In this document: piece after piece, positions 43,317 through 54,109 of the stretch
Layout of the letters: each line of letters starts with the position of its first letter
Numbering within the stretch: the first letter of the stretch is position 1
Source: Valencia hispanica
Lineage: Eukaryota > Chordata > Actinopteri > Cyprinodontiformes > Valenciidae
DNA: 64,000 nucleotides
Direction: 5' to 3'
NCBI GenBank assembly: GCA_963556495.2
Contig: OY747723.1
Coordinates: 10,262,501 to 10,326,500, forward strand
Notes under the pieces: generated by a model
Databases searched by the model: none
Told to the model about the DNA's origin: nothing
Seen by the model: only the letters and a program-made list of their open reading frames with translations
Made by a program: the position numbers and the translations under genes

Positions 43317-44284
43317 AAACCAACACAGTGTTTCAGTAAAAGAACATCATAAGTCATGACCAACAGTCAAAATTGGTGGTGTCATAGTTCTTAGGTTTTG
43401 TGTTTTAAGTTTGTAGTTTTCCCTATTCAGTTTAATTATTATTCTTATTCTTTGGTATTTATTTTATGACACTTCCTTGTTTTATTATTCCCTCCTTGCT
43501 CTTATATGTTGTCATCTTTTTGTTACGTCCACCTTCTCATTTGTGTTTCCTTAGTTTATTTCTCTTTATATAATTTCCTTATTTATTTCTTCCTTCTGTT
43601 ATCCAGTGTTTCCTTAAGTTGCCTCAGATTCCTCCTTAGATTTATTATCTTTAGTTATTTTCCAGTTTAGGATTGTTTTCTTATGTGTTTTCCTTCCTGT
43701 TGTCTCCCTGCCACTCTCCTCCTGACCCAGTTTTCATTGATCACCATCACCTGCAAACTGTTTTTCTTAATTAGTCCTCAGCTCTTTCTCTGTTAACTTC
43801 CTCACTCTCTCCTCAGTATATATGAAGCTCTCACTCAGTCACAACTCGCTGGTTCGTTGTCAATCTTCTCAGTCTGTTTTCTGCGTTTCCTGGTCTTCTT
43901 GTTTTCCTGTTTTCCTGGTTACCCTGAGATTTTGTAAGTGTTTTTGTTCCTTGTTTGATTAAAATGTAAGTTCTTTATGTCTCTTTTGGGTCCTCTTCCA
44001 CACTCAAACATGACAGGTGGTGGTAAAACGTAATAGAGTGCTTTACTTCTTCAGGGCTTGATGACTTGCAGCAATTGATAAAACCATAATTACTGCTCTT
44101 TGCAGAAAAGCTTGAGGGAAAATGTTTGGCAGGAGTTTGAAGTCTTAGCCAAAAAGGCACTTGAGTTTTCCAGCACCAGGGCAATGGTAAAAATACACAA
44201 GCAAGCCCATATCTGAATGGTTCAAAATGAACACATACAGGTTTTGGAAAGTCAAAGTCTTACATTTAAATCAGATTGAGGTTC
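43317..44284 (+). pseudogene. Tc1-like transposase fragment, split by a solo LTR
   Basis: Before the LTR: GTTTCAGTAAAAGAACATCA and CCAACAGTCAAAATTGGTGG. After it: GGTGGTGGTAAAAC, CTTGATGACTTGCAGCAATTG, and finally CTGAATGGTTCAAAATGAAC and TTTAAATCAGATTGAGG, i.e. the GGGxxM to SPDLNxIE core of a Tc1 transposase gene in decay. Confidence 0.75.
43380..44015 (+). mobile_element. solo LTR with 5-bp TSD
   Basis: Begins TGTCATAG and ends ACATGACA (TG...CA). The 5-bp TSD GGTGG is at 43375-43379 and 44016-44020. It sits inside the GGTGGTGG stretch of a Tc1 transposase gene. The 636-bp length and GGGTCCT...TGACA end suit a gypsy-type LTR. Confidence 0.88.
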
Positions 44285-44286
44285 CC

Positions 44287-44495
44287 TGTCATGATGTTAA
44301 GCAGTAAGTTTATACTTGAAAACCTTCCTATTATTTTTTTTTATGTCACTGATTACCATTATCTGTTAGGTTCGTTAGGTGTTTTTGTGTTTAAGTTCTA
44401 GTTATTTCATTTATTCAATTTCATTAAAACTTTAAAGGAACCTTACCTGGAGTCTGCGCTGTATTTTGGGTCCTTAAAAAAAACAACCCTTGACA
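44287..44495 (+). mobile_element. 5' LTR-like segment of a second gypsy-type element
   Basis: TGTCATGATG...CTTGACA, with ATTAAAAC and CTTACCTGGAGTCTGC/GGGTCCTT near the end as in fish gypsy LTRs. It is followed by GAAGAATCCAGAAAGTTGGACCCAGC, a typical internal start. No matching TSD at the right edge, consistent with it being the 5' LTR of a truncated element. Confidence 0.6.
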
Positions 44496-45590
44496 GAAGA
44501 ATCCAGAAAGTTGGACCCAGCAGTGCCCCATGTCTTAGACGGACTCCAGGCACAGTGTTAAGTTTTTGTGAAATCCCCTTATGTGGGCAGTAGACTGGAA
44601 GTCTGTCCTCCCGGAGTTGGTCCAAGGAGGTTGGAGGCTCCTCACTGCCTCCTTTCCTGGTCCTCATCGCTGGCCTCTGCGTCCCCGGCTGTCTGCTGCT
44701 CAAGCTGCAGACGTTGGTGTCGGAAAACCTCCTCGGAAAGCCAGGTCGGGCTGACGCTACTTCTCCACCTCAGGGCTTTCGGGTCTCGCCTGTGCCAGCC
44801 TCCGTGGCAGCTCCTCTTTCCGTGAATATTGTGGATCCCCCTCAGCTGGAGGAGTTCCATTATGGTGACAGGTTGGATTTTTACTTTTTTAACTCTGCTT
44901 GGTGAAAGCCAGAAAAACAGCCTCCTCCTGTCATGCCTCCTCCAGTTCAAGGGCAGTTTTCTTCCACACCTCCACGCCGCAGACTGCGTCCTCACCGGAG
45001 CTACTCTGCCCCTATTCAAGTGGCTCAGACCGATGCCTCCACGTCCCCAGAAGGTCTGGCTAAAACCTCCTTGTCCTACCATCTTGAGGCGATGACGTAG
45101 GAGATGCAGCCACTTTTGCCACCCACAGCACCTTCCCAGCACTTTCACTACCTCCATGTTCCCCAACTGGTTCCCCATCCCTCCAGTCTCCGGTCCACTT
45201 CTCAGATCTCTGCAACCATTCCCCTATTCCACAGATTTGTCCTGTGGGTTCCAAGCCGCTGAACCTCAGTATAAAGCTTTCCAGGCCGCTGATAGTTCAC
45301 AGCCTCCTGATCCTCCTTGGAGGTTTGATCCTCCTCGGAGGTTCCAGCCTCCAGACGTTCCCTACTGGCCTTCAGTCACACCCTCCTGAGGGGATCGGGT
45401 CCGATCCGCTTCAACTCTGTCGTCGTGGGTCCCTCTGCAACCGCCAACGGCCTTCTAGATTCCTCCTCAGCTGCCGCTGTCGGCCTGATGCCCTCAAGGT
45501 TCCTCGTCGCCGGTCACCTGACTTCAAGCTTGATTGCTTGTACACACTTGACTGCCTTAGAGAAGATGCGGTGTAAAAATATGCGAAATG
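44496..45590 (+). mobile_element. internal/pro-rich remnant downstream of the LTR
   Basis: C-rich segment with proline- and serine-rich frames on the + strand and no recognisable gag or pol motif. Composition differs sharply from the AT-rich surroundings. Probably decayed retroelement internal sequence. Confidence 0.4.
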
Positions 45591-45654
45591 GTAAATGTAC
45601 TTGTATAGTTCTTTATCTAGTCCAATGCACTTTTGACTAAATTCATTCATTTAC

Positions 45655-45785
45655 TCACTGGTAAGCTAAATTGGGGCCACAACTGCCCTGGGGCACACTG
45701 ACAGAAGCAAGTCTGCCATACACTGGTCCCCCCAAGCCCTCTGACCACCACCATCAGCCAAGGCTAGTGAAGTGTCTTGCCCAGG
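45655..45785. repeat. SINE-like fish repeat fragment
   Basis: GAAGTGTCTTGCCCAGGGACA and the CCACCACCATCAG context resemble a widespread fish repeat. Boundaries unclear. Confidence 0.4.
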
Positions 45786-46337
45786 GACAAATGGGTTCTT
45801 TTAATCAGAAAACCTGGTTTTAAATCAGTCTTTATTGACAGAAAGGCCTTCTTGTCATCATACTTAACTTTAGCACCATCCACAGATTCAAGTCGGCTAC
45901 CTGCCACTGTAAAGCAGAGTAGAATTACTTCAGAAAAAGAAATTAAAGCTTTCAGAATGGCTTAGACAATCATCCAGTCATATTCTGATGATTCTGATGA
46001 CATAGTCTGATTCAGTGATATTCTGTTGACTGGTTTCAGAAAATGTGATCATACTGGATATTAAATCTTATTAATCAGAACTAACACTACCTCTAAACAC
46101 TAACTGTAATCTGAACACTGGCATACGAATGTCACCTTAAATTCAGAGGGTTACATTTTGTGATAGCTGTTATTAAAATGTGACCATCATGACTCTGAAT
46201 AGAAAAGGGGTTAAACTTCATAGCAAACTTAACAATCTCATAGGTGCTTTTCCTCTTTCTGTTGTAGAAGATAAATCTTTTCAACATTAATACACCAGAT
46301 TTATTTTGGTAACACTCTCAATTAAGTTCCTCTTAGA

Positions 46338-47086
46338 TAGTGTTTCTCAAACTATGAGGCGAGCCCCACTAGTAAGGTGCAGAGGTATTGCAGCTGGGGC
46401 GTGACATCAACGGGATTTAAAGTTTTTCCCCCCTAAATTCTATCGTTGTGAATGTTTCACTGCACTGTAAATTAAATCAACCAACTCCCCCCTCTCACAA
46501 AATTAAACACACTCAAATAAATTAGCAATTGTGATCATCACTATAAACAGAACCGGGACCTGGAACATCGGGCTGGGAGTTTGACATCAGAATATATCGC
46601 AGCAGAACAAAACAAGCTGAAGTAGCCGCATTATCAAAGATTCCATCTACAAAATGGACAAATATCTAAAGATCAGGGAACGTTTCAGAGTCAGAGAAGT
46701 CACACGGTCAACCATGGAGGAAATACAGGGATGAGTATCTTGCTCTTTATTTATTTATTTTTATTTATTTTATTTTGTATTTTTGAAAGCGTTGTATTTG
46801 TGATAAAACTACAACTTTTATTTTCTCCAACTGTGAGCTGAAGTTCTACATGTAGCAACTACTGACAGCATATATTTCTGAGCCGGTTTTATAACAGTGC
46901 GCAACCCCTTTTTTCAACTAATTTATACCCCTAAAAACTTTTAGACTAACTGGGCTATTAAAATAAATAAAATACTTAAAAAATCAGGCGTGGTCACCAT
47001 TCTGTTGGGGCAATAAAAGCAGGGGGGGCTTGAGTATGCTACTTTGTCCAAAGTGGGGAATTATAAAAAAAGTTTGAGAAACACTG
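46338..47086. mobile_element. hAT-type element with 8-bp TSD
   Basis: Ends TAGTGTTTCTCAAAC and GTTTGAGAAACACTG form TIRs. Flanking octamers CTCTTAGA (46330-46337) and CTCTTAGG (47087-47094) differ by one base. Inside, MDKYLKIRERFRV (~46654) resembles the start of ZBED-type hAT proteins. Internally deleted. Confidence 0.85.
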
Positions 47087-47376
47087 CTCTTAGGTTTCAT
47101 GTAACAGCTATCAGAATACATTGACATCCTTTACATTTCAGGGGAACTTCAGATGTCCGAAAAATAAACATGAGTACATTTCTTTTAAGTAAATGCTTTA
47201 GTAGCAATGAAGCCCAATTAATTTCAAAAGCTTCAGTGTTTTGTGTCAAAGTTAAATTTATGTATTTTGAGACTGCTGATTTCACAAGTTCTTCTAGTAC
47301 ATTCATAGCTACTACGTTCCAAGATTTCATAGCAGTGTGATGTCTGAGACTAGTCTTTTTTTGATTTCCAGAACTT

Positions 47377-47890
47377 TTTCCATTGCGTGTACCCAAAGAG
47401 AATGATCATCTTAGTGAGGAGTTCCTGGAGTACCAACTTATGGACATCCCCATGTCCCTAGACACAACCCCTTTGACCTGGTAAGTTTCTGGGGAAACCT
47501 TTCATCAATGAAGAACAGAGGAAGATAAATTTTCTACACACGCACTGACACCATCAACTTGAAAACTATTACATATTCAGGAGAGTAATTACACCTTCTT
47601 GGTTCACTGTTTTTAAAAGTGACAGGTATCCTGAGGTTTCAAAGGCTGTCTGAGGTTGCAATGCTAGTTTTTGTTATTTCACACTCAAATACAGATGCAG
47701 AAAGAGCTTTCTCCATGGTGGGACTAAACAAGACTAAAACAAGGAATGCCTTGGACATGGTTGAACAATGTTCTTAATCGTGATCTTAGAAATGGCTGAC
47801 ATTGAGCCACAGTGCTTCAAATCGGAGTCGCCTGTGTCTGTCATCGAGGCATCTACTTGTTTCTCTAAACATATACTGTACAACACGCAA
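47377..47890 (+). pseudogene. hAT transposase C-terminal remnant
   Basis: Three broken frames: 47377-47484 FPLRVPKENDHLSEEFLEYQ...; 47664-47777 VISHSNTDAERAFSMVGLNK, the Dimer_Tnp_hAT signature; 47786 onward MADIEPQCFKSESPVSVIEA. The order matches the C-terminus of fish hAT (ZBED/KIAA1586-like) proteins. Not continuous with the element at 46338-47086. Confidence 0.8.
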
Positions 47891-47963
47891 GACCGAACAA
47901 ACAAACTGAAATTCACTCACTTCACTGAAATGCACTCAAAAACTGAAAACTGTTAAAAGGCTC

Positions 47964-48005
47964 CATTAGGATCCAACAAAATGAGAGTTTTGTTGGACCC
48001 TAATG
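47964..48005. repeat. 18-bp stem hairpin
   Basis: Arms 47964-47981 and 47988-48005 pair with one mismatch around TGAGAG. Confidence 0.85.
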
Positions 48006-48078
48006 TTTGTTTAAAAAAACTAAAAGACATAAGTTTTGTATTTGGCTAAATCAGTCCTTTATTAAATTAACCAGTTAT

Positions 48079-48132
48079 CATCACTTATTTTGGTTAGCAA
48101 GGAGTCCTCCTTGCTAACCAAAATAAGTGATG
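48079..48132. repeat. perfect 26-bp palindrome-like hairpin
   Basis: Arms 48079-48104 and 48107-48132 are exact reverse complements separated by only 2 nt. Confidence 0.93.
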
Positions 48133-48703
48133 AAGTAAAGTTAGACATTTCTGGAAGTAAAGTTAGACATTTTTGTTAATACCAAAAACAGTTGGGAGAA
48201 CAGAATGAGGCTGTGGGGCCAAAATGTAGATTATCTGTTGTTTAATCTCTGCAATCTCATTCTGAATTCTTCATTGAACTTGAGAGCTCCGCATGACCAA
48301 AAAAAGGGTTTCTATTAATATATTTCAGAAGGCTGGGGTAGATTCTCAGTGATCCTGAACATGTCTTCTTGGTTAAGTAGAAGGCAACAAGACTTATTCT
48401 CTTGTGGCTTGAAAATGTTGCTGGGTCACCACTGGAATCTTACAGTCAAATAAATGCTGATTCAACACCAGGCCTGTCCCTGACAAGGAGGTCTCCTGCG
48501 AACAACAGACGAAAACGGAGGTGCTTTAGGTAGTGAAGGTGCTTCTTGTAGAACCTCACAGCCGAGCGGTCAGCCTGCCTTCGTGTTTCGTCTGAAGTTT
48601 TTGACGTTTCACAACCACCCGTCTCATATTGAAATCCCCAGTCAGGACTGCGGTCAAGGGAGCAGACACTTGAATCAAGCCAGCCGACGCTAGCGCTCTT
48701 CTA

Positions 48704-49992
48704 AAGATTAGCTTCGCGCATACATAGTGCATTACGGTAATAGAGCATCGGAGCGGCCTAGCTGGTGAAAACAATGAAATGAGGAAGCGAGAGGCTTAAC
48801 CATAAAACATTTTTGACCTACCTACTACGTTTCCATACTATTTCTAGAATAAATATGTTACTGTGAATTTTTTGGACAAACATCAAGTCAAATACCTGAT
48901 AATGCCTATCCAGGATAGGCGTTTGTGTCACTTTCAGAAATTTATTTCTCCAAAATGCTATGAGGTGACAACAAACTCTGTGTATTATGTTAAAAGGTCA
49001 TCTATGCTGTAACCAGAATAAAAATTTCTTGATTTTACTGTAAACTTTTTGGAGATAGACTTAGGTGTAGTGTATCATAATCATTATCCAGGTTATGCTC
49101 ATTTTGTTTTTTCCATTTGTTGTGTTATTAAAACACCAATTTCATGTCTAGGCTTACTCTCAAGATAAAACATAGTTTATGCAGTTATTATTTAACATCA
49201 GCATTGTTCCTACAAATGTTTAATTTAACAAAGTTTTTAATGTAGAAAAAAAGTTGACATTTTTTACAAGGCAGAATAAATTAAACAAGTTCTTCACTTA
49301 TAAATAACCATGCAAAACTTCTTAAACTACTAAATAAAGCTAACATTGACACAACGTGCAGTCCCACTATTTTCTCTGCTGACATTACAAATGTTACCAC
49401 CAACTACAGTTGTCATCTTGAATATGTTCCCCACAAAAATTTATGTAAAGACACAAATGTGACTTTAAAATATTTTTTAAAGTTTGAATTTATATGGTTA
49501 AGGATGTTTATATACACCCAATAAAAATACACATGCAGATTGTTTACTCACTGTCTGAAGTTAAATCAGAACTAACTTCTTATGTTTTAGGTCAGTTAGA
49601 CTGAACAATTTTTTTTAAAATGCGACAATAATGAACGAATATGTCAAGGTTTTCCAAAAGGTTTACAGTAAAATCAGGAAATATTTATTCTGGCTACAGT
49701 ATAGATGACCCTTTAACATAATCTACAGAGTTTGTTGTCACCTCAGCATTTTGGAGAAATAAATTCCTGAAAGTGACACGAACACCTATCCTGGAGAGGC
49801 ATTATCAGGTATTTGACTTGATATTTCTCCAAAAATTTACAGTAACATATTTATTCTAGAAAAGTAGTAGATAGGTCATAAATAAACATTTCTTATAGTT
49901 AAGCCTTTCCTCTTCATTTAATTGTTTTTACCATCAAGGCCGGTCCAATGCTCTATTACTATGATGCACTATGTATGTGCGAAGCTAATCTT
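48704..49992. mobile_element. foldback element with ~350-bp inverted arms
   Basis: Arms ~48704-49057 and ~49652-49992 align end to end (GATTAGCTTCGC, TAGAATAAATATGTTACTGT, CAAGTCAAATACCTGATAAT, GACAACAAACTCTGT, all inverted in the right arm), at about 85-90% by eye. The ~595-bp centre is AT-rich and noncoding. Confidence 0.88.
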
Positions 49993-50130
49993 ACGTGTAT
50001 GGAGTGTGAAAAGTGACAGGGCGAAGACTAACCAGACAAAGGAGAAGGCGCAGCCGAACCTAACGTCGCTGCCTCAGCGTCTGAAATTGCAATGGGATTT
50101 TGCTTTGGCTGCTAACATCAGATGGGCGGT

Positions 50131-50777
50131 CGCCTCATGAACGTGTGTCACCTGACGCCGCCTCATGAACGTGTCTCACCCATATGGAAAGCCAAGAGGG
50201 CCAAAAACGTGTGAAATTTCGTGTGTCTTTCACACGTTAACAACACGTAAACAACGCGCAAAAAATGCGTACTTTGCTTGTGAAGATAATCAAAGCGAAA
50301 ACAACACGTAAACAACGGGTTAATGACGTGCAAACAACACGTACTTTACGTGTAGGGTTTTGTCGCTGCTGATTGGCTTCCAAGACTGTGGGATGAACCA
50401 CTACAACAATCAGAAAAAGGGGGGGAGCTCAGCAGATAACAGCAGGCTGCAGATAATGCTATTTCTGTCATCTGCTAGAATCTCCTGAAGGTGATATTAA
50501 GAAGATACTCCATCCCGATCATTTTCAATATTTTTTTTATTAAATAATGGATTCACTTTTACTAAATAGTTATTTGTAAATCAAACGATACCTAAACGCA
50601 AGTAGCTATGTGAGACCAGAGTCCACAGAGGCCAACATTGATACCGGAACACACACAATCATAGATGTCTCCGGACAGCGTTGTTTACGTGTTGTTAACG
50701 TGTTGTTTACGTGTGAAAGACACACGAAATTTCCTCTTGGCCTTCCATAACCTGACGCCGCCTCATGAACTTGTCTC
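50131..50777. repeat. 28-bp tandem unit interrupted by an inverted-repeat element
   Basis: CGCCTCATGAACGTGTSTC / CACCTGACGC units occur at 50131, 50159 and 50759, with the element at 50185-50747 inserted between the second and third copies. Confidence 0.7.
50185..50747. mobile_element. MITE with ~65-bp TIRs and TA flanks
   Basis: TGGAAAGCCAAGAGG... at the left and ...CCTCTTGGCCTTCCA at the right, with TA on both sides. The inverted similarity includes AAATTTCGTGTGTCTTTCAC. The subterminal region contains repeated ACACGTAAACAAC units. No ORF of note. Confidence 0.8.
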
Positions 50778-51039
50778 GCATTGGTGGGGAGGCGACGTTA
50801 TTCAGGCGTTGGTGGGAGGCGGCGTTAGACACACGTTAGTGAGCTTCTCCAAACGTACTGTAACACGACAGTCTCCTTAGGCAGGTAATCCGTGGCACAA
50901 TCCACTCTTCATAGTCACATAGGGCAGCCAGCCACCGCTAGCGCTCTTCAGCAGAGAACGAGTTTTGTGTGAACTTACGCAGTGTCAGAGCTGACCAATA
51001 AGGCTTTAGGCCAGTTTTAGAAACGCCCCCCTTATTAGA

Positions 51040-51371
51040 GAACACTTTCAGGGAATAAATAAATAAATCTGGAAATAAATAAATAAATGTCAAAATAAAT
51101 AAATAAGCGAATGTGGAAATAAATAAATGTCAAAATAAATGTATACATTTGGAAACAAATAATTAAATGAATCTGGAAATAAATAAAGCAATAAATAAAT
51201 AAATGTTGGAATAAAACAAAAATTGGAGATAAATACATAAATGTGGAAATACATAATTAAATACATGGGAAATAAATAATTAAAAAATTGTGAAAATAAA
51301 TGTGGAAATTAATATAGCAATAAATAAATAAACGTGGAAACAAATATAGGAATAAATAAATAAATTGGAAA

Positions 51372-51402
<31 letters not shown>

Positions 51403-52225
51403 ATGGGTAAGTAAATTGAGAGTAAATAAATATATGTGGGAATAAATAAATGTAATCATGTATTTCCACATTTATTTATTTATTTCCACATTTATTTATT
51501 TATTCCATAAAGTATATGATAATGAGGTGGGTATCTCTACGACTGGCCTACACCATGATTGGTTAGCTACAAGAATCAGTGTCAACCAATCAGCTCTGCT
51601 CTGCCTGGGCCTTCTCAGGTAGTACTAGCCACTTCTCTACAGGACTTAGTGCATGAGCTAAGACACATTTCCAATTTGATTCCTAATAATTTAGTCAGTG
51701 AAGACTATATATTATTCCGGGTACATACTGTGACTGACAGGATGATGATACTAGCTGCATACAGACACAGAAGTTGATCCTGTCATTTTTCAAATTTTGG
51801 AGCTAACCAATCATGATGTAGGCCAGTGGTAGAGACGCCCACCTCATTATCATACACTTCAGGGAATAAATAAATACATGTGTTAATAAATAATGCGAAA
51901 ATAAAATAAAATTGTAAATAAATACATGTGGAAATACATAATTAAATTTTTTATTCATTCCCACATATATGTATTTATTTTCAATTGTATTTACCATTTA
52001 TTTATTTATTTCCATATTTATCTATTTATTGCTTTATTTATTTACAGATGTATTTTCAATTTTATTTATTTATTTCCATAGGTATTTATTTATTTCTATA
52101 TTTATTTAGTTACAAATGTGTTTCCATTTTTTCCACATTTCTTTTCCACATGTATTTATTTATTCCTTTACTTAGAAATGTATTTCCTTTATTTATTTCC
52201 ACATTTATTCATTTATTGTCAATTT
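51040..52225. repeat. two AAATAAAT foldback repeats with inverted spacer
   Basis: Left block 51050-51510 and right block 51850-52225 belong to the same family as 12370-12790. Between them the flanks of the blocks are also inverted: ATAATGAGGTGGG and CTGGCCTACA at 51520-51555 mirror TGTAGGCCAG and CCCACCTCATTAT at 51818-51860. Confidence 0.8.
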
Positions 52226-52229
52226 TGGC

Positions 52230-52728
52230 AGAGGGGGTCCTCCATACATATAAACTAGTAAAAGTATTTTGAAGTCTATTCTCTGAGCTACAGGGAGCCA
52301 GTGTAAGGACTTTAGAACTGGGCTGATGTACTCTACTTTCCTTGCTTCCAGTGAGGACACGAGCAGCAGCGTTCTGGATCAGCTGAGGTTGTCTAATTGA
52401 CTTCAGGCAGACCTGTGAGAATGCTGTTGCAGTAATCAGTTTGACTGAAGACAAACGCATGGATGAGTTTTTCGAGGTTCTGTTGTGACATCAGTCCTTT
52501 AATCCTGGAAATGTTCTTCAGGTGATAGAAGGCTGACCTTGTTATTGCCTTTATGTGATGCTGGAGGTTCAGGTGTGAGTCCATTACTGGACCTAGATTT
52601 CGGGCCTGATCAGTAGTTTTTAGCTGTATTAACTGAAGCTGGGTGCTGACTCTTCATTGTTCCTCTTTAGGTCCAATAGTAATTACTTCTGTTTTGTTTC
52701 TGTTCAGCTGGCAGATATCAGCATTTTT
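52230..52728 (-). mobile_element. L2-type LINE RT C-terminal fragment
   Basis: - strand: LNRNKTEVITIGPKEEQ, MDSHLNLQHHIKAITRSAFY, HLKNISRIKGLMSQQNLEKL, HAFVFSQTDYCNSILTGLP, then PQLIQNAAARVLTGSKES, the RT end of L2/CR1-type LINEs with a few frame breaks. Confidence 0.88.
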
Positions 52729-53735
52729 TCATGCATCTAGACCACAGTAGAACAAATCTCATACTACTGTCCAATTTAGCTTGAGTAGCTGTTTTTGCAA
52801 TTTAAAACTTTGTGGGGGTGTTTTCTCAGTTGTTTTCACTTCATAGAAGCTACCGTACATCTGACCTGGCATTATAGCTGTGAAACCTTCATAGAGGTAT
52901 CACAGGTATCACTGGGAAACTGCAACCAACATTCTGACGCTCTTTTACTCCTCTCTAGTTTTTTTCCCTTCTAGTTATTAGTTGTTTTTAACATAGAATG
53001 TTGTCCTATATAAATTCTTCTGTTTTTTGTTGCATGTATGCAATGTCTTCATAAATTTTCACTCAGTCGTGGTAGATGCCCACTTAAAATGAGACAGGGT
53101 TTGGCTGGAGGTTTCTTCCTGTTAAAAGGTAGTTGTTGCTGTCCTTGTTTGCTACATCCATGAGGGATTGCTGCAAAGTGAATGACATAATGGAAGCTAT
53201 TGTCAACTGCACTATGGGGATCCAGAAAGAGTGAATGAACTTGACACAATTGTTTTTCCTTAGAACGCCTTTTGAACAATGTTAATAATAAATAGAACTT
53301 CACTGTGTATTTTGATCATCTGTGTATCATTCCTTCTTTTGATTTGAGATTTACAAACAATCATCCTAAAATGATATAGTGATATGTTTTTTATATCGTT
53401 TTTAAATAGGATACAAAAACCGAAAAATTTCTGTTTTTATATTTTCAACTGTAGTCTCAGATCAAAAATAACAATTGAAAAAAAGGATCACATTAATTAA
53501 TTTAATTAGTACAAGAGCGTCAGGGTGTTGGTTGCAGTTTTCCAGTCGATGCCCCCTCAAAGAAGGTATCATAGCTATACAGAATGCCAGGTCAGATATA
53601 TGGTAGCTTTTATAAAGTGAGAACAACTGAGAACCCCCCCTTACAAACTTTTAAAGTTTTAAGTTGCAACAACAGCTAATAAAGCTAAATTGGACAGTAG
53701 TATGAGATATGTTCTACTGTGGTCAAGATGCATGA
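52729..53735. mobile_element. foldback/MITE with ~235-bp inverted arms
   Basis: Arms ~52729-52965 and ~53505-53735: TCATGCATCTAGACCACAG versus its near-inverse at the right end. AGTAGAACA, CCAATTTAGC, CTGACCTGGCATT and GCAACCAACA recur in inverted order. The centre carries an L2 3'-tail fragment (53080-53330). Confidence 0.85.
53080..53330 (+). mobile_element. L2-type LINE 3'UTR fragment inside the foldback
   Basis: GGAGGTTTCTTCCTGTTAAA and a weak AATAAATAGAACTT end resemble fish L2 3' sequence. Confidence 0.5.
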
Positions 53736-53760
53736 CAAAGTGTTAAATGAACCGTTATTT

Positions 53761-54108
53761 AAAGGTTTCACAAATCACAAATCCCATAGATTGTTTTAAT
53801 TGTTCTGCTATTAGTGCAGAAACATGTAGTTCAGGTTTGAAATGTCTGGGTAATGTAGTTTTTTTTATATCTGGATCTGATCTAGTATGGTCCAGATGCA
53901 GGAAAAACCTACTTTTATTGAAGTTTCACAAATCACGGAAAGGTTTCACAAATCCCAGAGTTGGTTTTAATTGTTCTGCTATTTGTGCAGAATAATCAAA
54001 TCCAGGTTTGAAATGTCTGAGTTATATAGTTTTTGATCTGCACCTGATCTAGTATGGTCCAGATGTAGAAAAGGTGCCTTTATTGAAGTTTCAGAAATTA
54101 CAAAGTTT
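53761..54108. repeat. tandem duplication, unit ~178 bp, two copies
   Basis: Copies 53761-53938 and 53939-~54108 share AAAGGTTTCACAAATC, TTTTAATTGTTCTGCTATT, GGTTTGAAATGTCTG and CTGATCTAGTATGGTCCAGA in the same order. Confidence 0.88.
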
Positions 54109-54109
54109 T

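Noticed and set aside
44568..45590. Overlapping Pro/Ser-rich ORFs as a possible novel gene
   Set aside because: Composition bias gives open frames on both strands, there are no splice-consistent exons or domains, and an LTR-like segment lies directly upstream. Retroelement debris is more likely.
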